Notes under the pieces: model-generated
Databases searched by the model: none
What the model saw: the letters and a program-made list of their open reading frames with translations, nothing else
What the model was told of the DNA's origin: nothing
Position numbers and translations under genes: made by a program
Part shown: positions 53,714-62,672 of the stretch, in pieces
Layout: each line of letters starts with the position of its first letter
Numbering within the stretch: position 1 is the first letter of the stretch
Assembly: GCF_025961315.1 (NCBI RefSeq)
Contig: NZ_JAOQNK010000001.1
Location: forward strand, 3,844,001 to 3,908,000
DNA from: Sphingobacterium kitahiroshimense
GTDB lineage: Bacteria > Bacteroidota > Bacteroidia > Sphingobacteriales > Sphingobacteriaceae
Direction: 5' to 3'
Length of the DNA stretch: 64,000 nt

Positions 53714-55336
53714 ATGAATAAGTTAGCAATGCTCATTCTACTACTGTTTTTTAAACAAGCGGTCGTAGCACAATCGCGTTATACCGGAGGCTCTTCAGGC
53801 ACAGTTCCAGAAGGTATAACAGTAGAAATATTTACTGAATATAATCGTACTTCTCAATATCAGCGAACCTATTTTTTAGTTTCCAATGAATTAGGAGAAG
53901 AAGTTGATGTAAAAATTGAGGCTGCCATTACCTATACTTGTGGACGGGTAGAGCGTGGATTTATTGCTCTTACTGGTGGCAACTCCATGCATCTAAAAAC
54001 CCGTGAGTCAAAAAGAAGTGCGACTTGGCTCAAAGAGACACAAGACAAATCATGTATTAATATCGGTGTGGATGGTACTTACAGTACTATCGTTGGAATA
54101 ACCTATTCAGGTTCGATTTTAAGGAATAATTCTATCAACAATAAAAAAGATGATAAAATTGATCTAGTAAACAATAATAGGTCAGATGCAAATACTGGTA
54201 AAGGCCAGCTGAGTACAGACGATCAAAAGGGAACAATACGCAAAAAAGAGCATGAGGATTTCTGGAATGATAGCAGTGGCCAAACTAATTTGGAAAGAGG
54301 TGGAGATAACAGGGAAGCCTACAAAGTTTATGAAAAACGTAAAGAAGCGGAGGAAAAAAAGGCAAGGCAAGATCAGGCTTATGTTAACAGTCTCGATCGC
54401 CAATTAGCCGAAAATGAGCGTGTACGGCATGAAAATGCCCACAAGATAGATGCTTGGGGAAATAATATGTATAATACCTACTACGCTGCACAAGTGGCTA
54501 CTGAAGCCCGTAATCGGTTGAATGAAAACGCTAAGCTTTCTGGTAATTACAATTCGGTAGAGGAATTAGAAGAAGAGTTCAATCAAAAATATTATTCCAT
54601 TAATCAAGATGTTCAAGAGTGGAATGAAGCCAGTAATCAATCTATTCAATCCGGTGCAGATTTGTTACTGAACGATGGAACTGCATCTGGGCAGGCTGCT
54701 GGAGAACTTGTCGGTATGCTAGGTAGTTGGGTAAATAATAATAAAGCAGCAAAAGAAGCCAAGGAACGAAAAGAGAAATTGGAAAAGGAGCGTAAAGCTC
54801 ATCTGGCAGATTTGAACCGTAAGAAAATGAATGCGATTTTGGAGTTACGGACTAAATTATTTCAACAATTTGTTGATGGCGGTACGCCTTTATCCAAACA
54901 TCAGATTCAGTCATCAGAAGTGTATTGCTTTGTTTATTCTTTTGCTTCAGGAAGTATAAATGAAACATCACCCAATCTATATGTGAGTAACGTCTTTTCC
55001 GTCGCACAATACAATGACGGTACATGGCCGTTTAAGAATTCGTTGATCACTGATATCAAAAAGAAAACAAAGGTTCAAGAAATTGTTCTAATAGGTTATT
55101 ACACAGATAAACGAATGGCGGAAAAAATGAGGAGCAGCTTGATCAATCTGTCTGGGAAAGCTCAATTGAAAAATCATGACATCGCCTATATGCGTGCAGA
55201 AGCTCCGTCCGGATCAATAGCTTCTTCCGAGGATTTCTGGGAAACAGGAACAAGTAAAGATCCAAAAGCGAGTTCTAGTTCTAAAGCGAATACTACACCG
55301 ATAAAAGTGAAAGAAGATGATTTTTGGAATAAATAG
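53714..55336 (+). CDS. Unrecognised secreted protein with coiled coil and DFW motifs
   Basis: A 540-residue protein; ATG 53714 is chosen because GGAGG lies 5 bp upstream and the signal peptide begins there (cleavage near VVAQ). Residues about 25-110 look like a beta-sandwich, 190-270 and 345-385 are charged coiled coil, and 390-480 form a mixed domain with IVLIGYYTDKRMAEKMRSSL. The tetrad (E/D)DFW occurs three times: near 181, 506 and at the very C-terminus (DDFWNK). No family is recognised. It starts a cluster of three secreted proteins. Confidence 0.7.
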   Translation: MNKLAMLILLLFFKQAVVAQSRYTGGSSGTVPEGITVEIFTEYNRTSQYQRTYFLVSNELGEEVDVKIEAAITYTCGRVERGFIALTGGNSMHLKTRESKRSATWLKETQDKSCINIGVDGTYSTIVGITYSGSILRNNSINNKKDDKIDLVNNNRSDANTGKGQLSTDDQKGTIRKKEHEDFWNDSSGQTNLERGGDNREAYKVYEKRKEAEEKKARQDQAYVNSLDRQLAENERVRHENAHKIDAWGNNMYNTYYAAQVATEARNRLNENAKLSGNYNSVEELEEEFNQKYYSINQDVQEWNEASNQSIQSGADLLLNDGTASGQAAGELVGMLGSWVNNNKAAKEAKERKEKLEKERKAHLADLNRKKMNAILELRTKLFQQFVDGGTPLSKHQIQSSEVYCFVYSFASGSINETSPNLYVSNVFSVAQYNDGTWPFKNSLITDIKKKTKVQEIVLIGYYTDKRMAEKMRSSLINLSGKAQLKNHDIAYMRAEAPSGSIASSEDFWETGTSKDPKASSSSKANTTPIKVKEDDFWNK

Positions 55337-55451
55337 GACGTGCGGAGAAGAAGAAAAGCTTGGATAGCTATAAGTGAAATACCATCGCCGTAAATTGAGT
55401 GAATAGCCGTCAAATAATGAGAAAATAAATAGGCCTCAAGTATATCATGTT

Positions 55452-57317
55452 ATGAAAAGAATAATATTAACAACAACTGCGCTAGTCTCAATTCTGTTAT
55501 GTTGGGGACAAAGTGGGAAAGAAATAGTGGAGAAGGACATTTATACGAAGATAGAAAAGTCCTATTTAAGAAAAAAGATAGATCTTGAGGTTCCTCTGGA
55601 GAAAATAGATACCATTAATAAAATTGACGGTCGAGTAAACAATAAGGTTAAGATCAATCAAACCAATACTTATGTTGTGGAATATAATTTTAAAGATGGT
55701 GTATACGAGCGAAATAATTTCCCAATCAGAATAAATACGCCAGTAGCATTTAAAATTACCAATATTAATCGTCTAGCCTATAAGATTGATATTACAAATC
55801 ATGACTCCTTATTAGCCAACTCTTGGATAGATCAGGAGCTATCCGAAAAAGACAAGAATGTAATCAAAGAACTTTCGGATGCTACTATCCAAGTTGCGGG
55901 TAATAAAAATTCAAGCCTTGCAAATGGAGCTATCAATGCTGGTGATATGAAGTCAGAAGCTGTTGCGAATAAACAATCTAAAACTCAGGAAAAAGGAAAA
56001 AGGTTTATTGACATGGTCGACATGATTTTCAATCAGGATAAACTGATTTTTGAAGCTGAGAAGGCAATAAATGATAAAAAAATTGTAGAATCAAACATAA
56101 ACCAAATTAAAATTGATATATCGAACTCTACCGATATTAGTAAAATAAGCCAATTGCAAAATGATTTTATTAATCTGGATGAGGATAAAAAAGATTTTGA
56201 AAAAGTTATTAAAGATCTTACTGATATCATTAATAGTCAAGCGATTGAAATACGACAGTATGACGCTGTATTGGGATCTTTTAATACTGCTCAAAATGAG
56301 GTTGCCAGATTATATAGAAAATATCACTTAATGTACATAGACCTACTTGAAATTAAGGAATATTATAATACAGTTCGTTTAGCGAGTGAAAATCCGTTCT
56401 TCACCTATGAGATGTTTAATGACTTTAGGAAAACACATGATACTGACAAAATGTTGACCAATCTTGTCTTATTGCAAAAGAACTCAAAAGAATTTGATAA
56501 ACTGAAATTTGAATTTGATTTGGCCTATATTTCTTTACAAAATATCCGTGGGCTTGATATGTATTTTCATGACGGCGGGATAATAAAATTATATGCCTCG
56601 GCGGTAAAACAGAGAGAAATTGTCGATGTAATTTATGCCGAATGTGTAAAAGCAAATTTTCCGCAAGCAATACATGCTATAAAGCAAACCTTAGTTGCAC
56701 TTGGCGAAGTCGATAATTATGAGGTCACCTCAGCTCCAGTTCAACCACAATATGACATGGTAGAATTTGATATAAAAACTTCTTTAGTAAACGATTATGA
56801 TAAGCCTCACAATTCTAGGTCATTTCGTTATCGGGGTTATGTTTCTGGGGGAGTGAGGATGGACGCTGGATTAGGAGTTGCTATGAGTTATCTTAAGAAC
56901 AGTCCAAAATATGACCTTTTAAAGGATAAAATTGTTGTTGACGAAAAAAATCAATTTATTCCATCTTTGGTCGCCATGTTTACTGCAACAAGACGAAGTG
57001 CTAAGCAAGTAGCTTTGGGAGCAAGTGTGGGTATAGGGGTTGGTATGCATGAAGATTCTGGAATTGAACTGAACAATTTTTATTTCGGTGGTACAGCTAT
57101 GTTTGGTAAATCTCATCGTTTTGCAATCACAGCCGGTCTAGCGGTACATCGACTAGATAAGCTAAAATCCGGTTACGTAATCAATGAAACCGTCATCACA
57201 GACCCTGCTATTACTTACACGACAAAAACATATCGTGGGGGGCCTTTCTTCGCGATTACCTACAATTTGACCAAAGGCCTGAAAGATAGTGTTAAATATG
57301 TTAAAAGCTTTATGTAG
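55452..57317 (+). CDS. Unrecognised secreted protein, coiled-coil centre and barrel-like C-terminus
   Basis: A 621-residue protein with signal peptide (about residues 1-20, LLCWGQ). The first 120 residues are beta-rich (TNTYVVEYNFKDGVYERNNF); residues 190-300 are strongly charged and helical; the C-terminal 180 residues have alternating strands (YVSGGVRMDAGLGVAMSYL, VALGASVGIGVGMHEDSG, GPFFAITYNLT) like an outer-membrane barrel. It may be a periplasm-to-outer-membrane partner of the flanking proteins. No family recognised. Confidence 0.7.
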   Translation: MKRIILTTTALVSILLCWGQSGKEIVEKDIYTKIEKSYLRKKIDLEVPLEKIDTINKIDGRVNNKVKINQTNTYVVEYNFKDGVYERNNFPIRINTPVAFKITNINRLAYKIDITNHDSLLANSWIDQELSEKDKNVIKELSDATIQVAGNKNSSLANGAINAGDMKSEAVANKQSKTQEKGKRFIDMVDMIFNQDKLIFEAEKAINDKKIVESNINQIKIDISNSTDISKISQLQNDFINLDEDKKDFEKVIKDLTDIINSQAIEIRQYDAVLGSFNTAQNEVARLYRKYHLMYIDLLEIKEYYNTVRLASENPFFTYEMFNDFRKTHDTDKMLTNLVLLQKNSKEFDKLKFEFDLAYISLQNIRGLDMYFHDGGIIKLYASAVKQREIVDVIYAECVKANFPQAIHAIKQTLVALGEVDNYEVTSAPVQPQYDMVEFDIKTSLVNDYDKPHNSRSFRYRGYVSGGVRMDAGLGVAMSYLKNSPKYDLLKDKIVVDEKNQFIPSLVAMFTATRRSAKQVALGASVGIGVGMHEDSGIELNNFYFGGTAMFGKSHRFAITAGLAVHRLDKLKSGYVINETVITDPAITYTTKTYRGGPFFAITYNLTKGLKDSVKYVKSFM

Positions 57318-57381
57318 GATTAATTATAGTTAGTTATGGGGATTAGGACATGGAAAAATTATATTCATATCTAAATTAAAA

Positions 57382-58599
57382 ATGAAAACAACATTATTAA
57401 CACTACTATTTATTCTATTTTCCGCATTTGGGTTTGCGCAAAATGATAATGCGGCAAAGATAGAATATGAAAATGCCGAAGAAGCTTTTTCTAATAAAAA
57501 CTATGCTCTGGCATTGGAAAAAATAAAAAGGACGGAACAATTGTTGAAAAAAAGCAATCCAAAGACCCAATACCTGTACATTCAAATCTTAAATAATTTA
57601 GCTATTCAAAATGAAAAAGATAAAAAATTTCAGGATGCACTTCGGGTATTGAGTGAGACGGACAATTTGGCTTCCAAATATTTACTGAATGATATCGCTG
57701 ATCAGCAAAAATATCGCGATATATATGATATTAAAGCTAGTATCCTTAAGAGACAAAATAATATAGTGGATCGAGGTGTTTTTGTTAATGAATTGAAAGA
57801 TAGGATGGTAAAATATGAGGAGAAATTTAAAAAGTATGATTCCGCACCTTTTGATAAATTAATGAATGATATCGATTTCAATTTCGAGAGTTGGAAAAAT
57901 ATGGTCTTAACGAAGGAAATCTTTAAAAAAAATCAAAAAAAACTGCTTTTTTCAGACTGGAAAAATAGGGATAAAAAGAGAAGTACGATGTTAGAAAAAG
58001 TCGATCTAGTGAACTATTATAAAGAGGATCAAAGCCATTCATACTCGTATATATGGCTTAAGGCAGACAATAACTCTAACCCAACATACAAATACAAAGG
58101 ATTCTTATTTAAAATAAAAGGATACAAAAAGTTCCTAGATAATTATTCAGCGATGAAATTGTCTATTGAGGGATTGGATAAAGAGGAGATTGATCTTGTT
58201 TATCGCAGCTTTGGTTTTAATCCAGCGGGGGAGTTACGCTGTGTAGCTTTAGATCTCAAGACAAATAAAAACTCTGGTCAAAGATTTGATTTTATTAAAA
58301 AAATGATGAACAGACCTCCAGATGATCAGTATAGTCATACTGGGACAGATTATTATAAAAGGGAAGAACTAACGGAGAACTGGTATTGGAATTTTAAAGG
58401 AAAAGTTTTGATGCTTACCTTAATATCAGCAAAAGATTCTAGCGATAACAAATATTATATTACTGATACATATATAACTTTATTGAAGCACAATTTAGAA
58501 GAAGTAATACAATTCGGCTTAAATAATTCGGGAAATATGACTTACGACGTAAAGGGTATGAAAGTAGAAGTCTCTCCCAAAGAACTTAATTTAGATTAA
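57382..58599 (+). CDS. Unrecognised secreted TPR-like protein
   Basis: A 405-residue protein with signal peptide (cleavage after FGFAQ, about residue 20). The N-terminal 120 residues are TPR-like: NAEEAFSNKNYALALEKIKR, LYIQILNNLAIQNEKDKKF, QDALRVLSETDNLA. The remaining 270 residues are mixed alpha/beta without a known motif. A degenerate copy of its first 80 codons follows directly. It closes the three-gene secreted cluster. Confidence 0.7.
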   Translation: MKTTLLTLLFILFSAFGFAQNDNAAKIEYENAEEAFSNKNYALALEKIKRTEQLLKKSNPKTQYLYIQILNNLAIQNEKDKKFQDALRVLSETDNLASKYLLNDIADQQKYRDIYDIKASILKRQNNIVDRGVFVNELKDRMVKYEEKFKKYDSAPFDKLMNDIDFNFESWKNMVLTKEIFKKNQKKLLFSDWKNRDKKRSTMLEKVDLVNYYKEDQSHSYSYIWLKADNNSNPTYKYKGFLFKIKGYKKFLDNYSAMKLSIEGLDKEEIDLVYRSFGFNPAGELRCVALDLKTNKNSGQRFDFIKKMMNRPPDDQYSHTGTDYYKREELTENWYWNFKGKVLMLTLISAKDSSDNKYYITDTYITLLKHNLEEVIQFGLNNSGNMTYDVKGMKVEVSPKELNLD

Positions 58600-58601
58600 A
58601 A

Positions 58602-58853
58602 ATAAAGACAAAGTTATTTACATTAATATTTACGTTGTTGTCATTTGTCGCTTTTTCAAAAAACAGTCTCAAAGTCCGCATAGAATACGGAGATACTGGA
58701 GAGGCTTTTGTTGCAGCGGATCATCAAAAAACAATTGCTCATCTTACTGAGAAAGAAAAGCTCTTGGGAAAATGGAGCCCGAAAGTTAGCTGTCTACAAA
58801 TCATATCCTTAAGTAAAACATTGGATTATGAAAATCCAGAGACAAAAGATTGA
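58602..58853 (+). pseudogene. Dead partial copy of the TPR-like secreted gene
   Basis: Two bases after the previous stop, an in-frame stretch reads KTKLFTLIFTLLSFVAFSKN and then VRIEYGDTGEAFVAADHQK, aligning with MKTTLLTLLFILFSAFGFAQ and KIEYENAEEAFSNKNY of the intact gene. The start codon position holds ATA instead of ATG, and the frame ends at about 83 codons. It is a tandem partial duplication that has lost its start. Confidence 0.75.
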
Positions 58854-58907
58854 CTAAGGAATGGTTGAATAAGTAACAATATTTAACCATTAAGATTCTA
58901 TATAAAT

Positions 58908-58942
58908 CACATCTGTACGAACATACAGTTCGTACAGATGTG
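58908..58942. terminator. Strong hairpin terminator of the ATPase operon
   Basis: CACATCTGTACGAAC (58908-58922) and GTTCGTACAGATGTG (58928-58942) are perfectly complementary over 15 bp with a 5-nt loop. It lies 2 bp after the minus-strand stop codon of the ATPase gene. The following T content is low, but stem strength is high in both directions. Confidence 0.7.
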
Positions 58943-58944
58943 GT

Positions 58945-60552
58945 TTAGTCTTTTAAAATTTCATTTATATCTAATTGATATTTTTCTAATAGTTCAAGGA
59001 AACGTTCATCATCTTTTAGTTTGGCATACAGATCTTTTGCTGAGCGGAGCTGGGATTCATTTATGTTTTTAGATAATGCAAGGTTAAAGTTGAGATAGAA
59101 CTCCTCCTTTTTGTCCATATTTAATAATATTTCAGCAAGTGTGGCAAACCAAATGCCTTTGTCGGGTGCTAGTTCGATGGCTTTGTAAATATCTATTAAT
59201 GCTTCTTTATAATTACCCCTTCGTCTAAGGATATCTGCACGGGCATTCCGCAGTTCAGGATCTTCAGGAGAATGTTGAATTCCTTCGGTAAAGCATTCTT
59301 CAGCTTTTTGTGGATTTCCCTGGTTATTATAGGCCATACCGAGTAGAAGTGATTTCCATGCTAGTTGATAATCGATTTGTGTTAGGTATTCAATTGCTTT
59401 TTGATGATCCTGTTTGTTATAAAATAGATTTCCCAAATACAGCAAACAAATGGTGTCTCCGGGTTTTATTTCTAGCGCTCTGCTAAAATCGCTAATAGCT
59501 TGATCTATTTGTCTTGATAAGAAATAAGTAAAACCTCTTTCCTTAAAGTATTCGTATCGTGATGGATCTAGCAGTATTGCTTTATTTAATAGTTCTAATT
59601 TTAGCAAAGAGTCTTTTTCTACTAAAGCTTTATTAAACAGATGCTCGGCCTCAAATTTTGTTTCATTCTCAGAAGAGAGATTTCCATCAATTAATTTTTC
59701 AAATAAATTCAGATAATCATACGTAATTGTATTGACTTTGGCCTTGTCTCCAATTTTTACAATTTCTTTATGATTTACCTGTTTATCTGTATGTATAATA
59801 GAAACGTCATGTATTTTTCCGCTACTACTTTTGAATATTTCTTTTTCCCAGCGCTTCAATATGGTAAATTCCTGTGCTTTTTCCTCAGGCTCCTTCGGAA
59901 ATGGCAGTCGAGTTAAAACAAAATGTATTTTGGGACTGTGATTTAACAGTTCATTTTCCGATGATGTTAAGCTTGTAATAATTTTATTTGTGCCAAATAA
60001 GTTCTCTGTATTATTGACCGCAAGGATTACGATCTCATCGGCAAATATTTTTAAAGTAATACCCGATATATCTGTAATTCCGGTTCTAGAATCTATTAAA
60101 AGGTAGTCAGGATTATATTCTTTCTCAATTTTTGCTTTAAGGTCTAAAAAGAAACGTATACCGTACGAGTTTTTAGAATAAAATAGTTGAGACCACTTTG
60201 TCGTAGCCAGTTTTCTCCAATAATCATTCTGTTCAAAATTGCCTGCGGATAAGAATTGAATATTAGTATCGTTTATGTTCTTTGCCCTTAATTCGCATGT
60301 ATAATCTTGGAGAGATTCTGGCAATATATTTTCATTAGCAAAACCATGGATATAATCTACGAGCCCAAGCTGGCACTTATTTTTTAAGTGCTCGTAATCT
60401 TCTTCAAATTTAAATTGAAGGCCAGGAGCTTCTAAGTCAAAGTCGATGACAAAGACTTTCTTGTTTAATTGAGAAAGCTTGATGGCCATATTACTTAAGG
60501 CCAGGGATCTTCCAACACCACCCTTATAAGAATAAAATGTAATCGTTTTCAT
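58945..60552 (-). CDS. KGGVGR-variant ParA/MinD-like ATPase with C-terminal TPRs
   Basis: A 535-residue protein. Residues 1-290 are a SIMIBI P-loop ATPase: FYSYKGGVGRSLALSN at 6-21 with the signature Lys10 and Arg in place of the second lysine, VFVIDFDLEAPGLQF at 33-47, and YLLIDSRTGITDISG. Residues about 310-520 hold at least five TPR units (AISDFSRALEIKPGDTICLL, AEECFTEGIQHSPEDPELRN and others). KGGVGR ATPases are found in bacterial conflict and signalling loci. ATG 60552 is chosen since MKTITF begins the domain and lies 4 bp after the XRE stop. Confidence 0.85.
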   Translation of the reverse strand: MKTITFYSYKGGVGRSLALSNMAIKLSQLNKKVFVIDFDLEAPGLQFKFEEDYEHLKNKCQLGLVDYIHGFANENILPESLQDYTCELRAKNINDTNIQFLSAGNFEQNDYWRKLATTKWSQLFYSKNSYGIRFFLDLKAKIEKEYNPDYLLIDSRTGITDISGITLKIFADEIVILAVNNTENLFGTNKIITSLTSSENELLNHSPKIHFVLTRLPFPKEPEEKAQEFTILKRWEKEIFKSSSGKIHDVSIIHTDKQVNHKEIVKIGDKAKVNTITYDYLNLFEKLIDGNLSSENETKFEAEHLFNKALVEKDSLLKLELLNKAILLDPSRYEYFKERGFTYFLSRQIDQAISDFSRALEIKPGDTICLLYLGNLFYNKQDHQKAIEYLTQIDYQLAWKSLLLGMAYNNQGNPQKAEECFTEGIQHSPEDPELRNARADILRRRGNYKEALIDIYKAIELAPDKGIWFATLAEILLNMDKKEEFYLNFNLALSKNINESQLRSAKDLYAKLKDDERFLELLEKYQLDINEILKD

Positions 60553-60556
60553 ATAC

Positions 60557-61075
60557 TTAAAATACAAGAGAAGATCTTTCTTTTGTGATTTGTTCTGCCT
60601 TAGCGATGTCCCCTTCAATAATATTACTAGGAATTGAGAATTTTGGTCCCGATCCTATTATTACTGTTTTCTCAAATTCTACGCAAACACCTACAGCTTT
60701 CGCAATTTCAATCAATCTATCAAAAGAGATATTTTGATAATCATTTGCTTCATATCGCTGTATTTGTTGAGCTTGAATACCGATCTTTTTAGCTAAATCT
60801 GTTTGTGACAAATGTTGAGCTATTCGAGCCTTTATAATCAATTTTGGGAGTTCCTCTAATGATTTGGCTTCCAGTAATTTCAAATTTCCTGTTTTGAGAG
60901 ATTCATATTCTTCCAGTTCTTCGTTCAATGAAGATATCATGGCATCAAAAGAATGTGATGAATATAATTTTTCTATTTCACTCATCTCTTGATTAGCAAG
61001 AACAGTGTTTCTGTGCACCGTCAATTCAGCTATCTTCTCTTTAGTCAGGTTTTCCTGTTGTGTGTTCTTAATCAT
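60557..61075 (-). CDS. XRE-family helix-turn-helix regulator
   Basis: A 172-residue protein. An N-terminal helical part (about 1-75) precedes a Cro/C1-type HTH at about 80-135: LIIKARIAQHLSQTDLAKKI, GIQAQQIQRYEANDY, NISFDRLIEIAKAVGV. This layout is common in antitoxins that repress their own operon. Its start overlaps the nucleotidyltransferase stop by 4 bp (ATGA), so the products are likely made together. The perfect palindrome at 61566-61593 is the likely operator. Confidence 0.85.
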   Translation of the reverse strand: MIKNTQQENLTKEKIAELTVHRNTVLANQEMSEIEKLYSSHSFDAMISSLNEELEEYESLKTGNLKLLEAKSLEELPKLIIKARIAQHLSQTDLAKKIGIQAQQIQRYEANDYQNISFDRLIEIAKAVGVCVEFEKTVIIGSGPKFSIPSNIIEGDIAKAEQITKERSSLVF

Positions 61076-61539
61076 GGCAGGTCAATAATTATAATACCTT
61101 TTGCTTGATTTGTATTTTTATCTCTTTGAAAAAAGTCTTTAAACATTAGGCCGCTAGCTCCTTCTGTCGTGTTCGCTGGAAATACATCTGCACAAAATTG
61201 ATCTTGGATAAGCTTTCTATTTCCAGCATCATTTAATAAAATCAGTTCCGGACATATTTTAAAAAGAGTTTCCAGTTGTATGTTTCTTTTCTCTCTATCT
61301 TCATCCTTGTGCCAGCATACGTCTATATCATTGGGACGTGGCTTTTTCGTTACAAAACTGCCATCCACATAAATGTGACTGCATGATATTTGCTTGAAAA
61401 TTTCCAGTAATTTTCCAAATCTTTCAAATATATAACGTCTGTGTTCATTGTGTGCAAATATTTCTTCAAATTTATCCAAGGCTAATCTGTGTTCCCCGAC
61501 CACAAGAAGACCTGTATCTTCATCAAAAACAATATTCAT
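61072..61539 (-). CDS. DUF6932-like nucleotidyltransferase
   Basis: A 155-residue protein with the minimal nucleotidyltransferase signature: HIYVDGSFVTKKPRPNDIDV, giving G60-S61 and Asp71-x-Asp73. The first half is a short helical lead, and the C-terminal half carries few motifs. Related small nucleotidyltransferases with an HTH partner act as toxin-antitoxin or defence modules that modify RNA or proteins. It is the first gene of a three-gene operon; family naming is from memory of the D-G-S-F-V-T pattern. Confidence 0.75.
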   Translation of the reverse strand: MNIVFDEDTGLLVVGEHRLALDKFEEIFAHNEHRRYIFERFGKLLEIFKQISCSHIYVDGSFVTKKPRPNDIDVCWHKDEDREKRNIQLETLFKICPELILLNDAGNRKLIQDQFCADVFPANTTEGASGLMFKDFFQRDKNTNQAKGIIIIDLP

Positions 61540-61565
61540 TTCTAGGCTAATAATTCATGTTAGGT

Positions 61566-61593
61566 AAAACTACAACAATTTTGTTGTAGTTTT
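61566..61593. promoter_or_regulatory. 28-bp perfect palindrome, likely XRE operator
   Basis: AAAACTACAACAA (61566-61578) and TTGTTGTAGTTTT (61581-61593) form 13-bp arms with a TT spacer, 27 bp upstream of the nucleotidyltransferase start. A minus-strand TTGAC lies just upstream, so the palindrome would cover the -7 region. It lacks a T-tract suited to termination of any gene, so an operator is the best reading. Confidence 0.7.
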
Positions 61594-61659
61594 GTTTGGG
61601 TCAAGTAAAAATTATAATCATTTAACATTTATGTGGCTCCAAGCAGTATTCAAAAACAT

Positions 61660-61975
61660 ACCTATGAAATTTGAGCTGTCATCATTTAAGTAGACCTGTG
61701 TGTAAAAAAAGGACTTCAAAAATTTCGAAGTCCCTTCCCTAATTATTATTGGTAGATAAATCTTTATCGATAGATTTTTTATTCGAAAGGTGCTTTCTGA
61801 CAAAAACACAGCTTAAATGCTATTTTATATACAGATCTAAAGTAAACCGTTATACGATCATAAATTAAATATACTGAAAAGTTTTAGTTTTCAAAGGAAT
61901 GGGTTTTTATGATAGACCTTCTTCCTCAATTTCCTTTTCCTTCAGCTGGTTTCGGTAACAAGCCAATAACTGGAC
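61660..61975. repeat. Dispersed repeat family, copy B
   Basis: Nearly 320 bp matching copy C at 63670-64000. It carries the GGACTTC/GAAGTCC hairpin (61711-61733) followed on the minus strand by T7, and a broken version of the 41-codon frame (61861-61739, stops at codons 4 and 14). Its right end runs directly into a lipoprotein gene that has lost its normal signal-peptide start. Confidence 0.85.
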
Positions 61976-61982
61976 ACTCACA

Positions 61983-62414
61983 TTGCTATGTGCCGTTCTC
62001 ATGTATTCAACTACATCGTGTAGTAAACAAGCTCCTGAATTAGAAAACGAGAATAATATTGAGCTTACCGGTGAATTAACCTCTTCTTTCGATACGAATA
62101 TTCAAAATATTATATCTTTACGAGAGAAGAATAATAATATATCAACTGTAAGCTTAGCTTTGCATTCTAATAACAATGAAAAATATACAACAGGCTCTAA
62201 TAAAATCGAGCTTTTAGAAAAACTCTCGACAAAAACCAATAGTATTGATATTATTAATTCACTTGCTCAGGAAAACATCATAACTTTGGGAGAGAAAGAA
62301 ATTTTTATAAATTTATCTAATGAAATTTCTTATTCAAAAAATCCAGATGAGGTAGTGAAAAGATACAGTGAAATTTTAAACAAAATGGAATATATAACAA
62401 ATTTGAAGGTGTAA
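61983..62414 (+). CDS. Lipoprotein gene with truncated 5' end
   Basis: A 143-residue frame opening with TTG; LCAVLMYSTTSCSKQ has a lipobox-like TTSC but no basic N-terminus, as if the first codons were replaced by repeat copy B. The body is polar and helical (NNNISTVSLALHSNNNEKYT, NPDEVVKRYSEILNKMEYIT). The sequence beyond the stop continues in the -1 frame into a hydrophobic segment, suggesting one ancestral gene. ATG 62001 is the only ATG near the start. Unrecognised. Confidence 0.45.
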   Translation: MLCAVLMYSTTSCSKQAPELENENNIELTGELTSSFDTNIQNIISLREKNNNISTVSLALHSNNNEKYTTGSNKIELLEKLSTKTNSIDIINSLAQENIITLGEKEIFINLSNEISYSKNPDEVVKRYSEILNKMEYITNLKV

Positions 62415-62422
62415 TTCTTGCA

Positions 62423-62661
62423 ATGACTTATACAGCAAAAGAATATCCACAAATTATTTCTTTGCAAAAAAAAGATCAATATATTAAGCTCCATTCAAGT
62501 AATAACAAGCAAGATTTTTAACATCTTGCGCAGGGGCATCAATTGGTTTAGCTTTAGCATTTGTTGGCTTAGCCGCAAGTGGAGCAAGCGTGATTGGAGC
62601 AGGGATTGGAGCAGCGGGTTTTATATATGCAAGTGCTCAATGGGGAGCTTCTTGTCGATAA
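62423..62661 (+). pseudogene. Frameshifted small gene with Gly/Ala-rich hydrophobic C-terminus
   Basis: ATG 62423 encodes 32 codons ending QDF*, and the next frame (restored by one extra T in the run at 62515-62519) continues as SCAGASIGLALAFVGLAASG, then ASVIGAGIGAAGFIYASAQW and GASCR* at 62659. The Gly/Ala-rich helix pair flanked by two Cys recalls pore-forming bacteriocin-like peptides. The -1 shift at both joints points to homopolymer loss, real or from sequencing. Confidence 0.45.
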
Positions 62662-62672
62662 TTTTATAAGAT

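Noticed and set aside
61618..61809. 63-residue minus-strand frame across repeat copy B
   Set aside because: It runs through the GGACTTC terminator hairpin and is out of frame with the conserved small membrane-protein tail.
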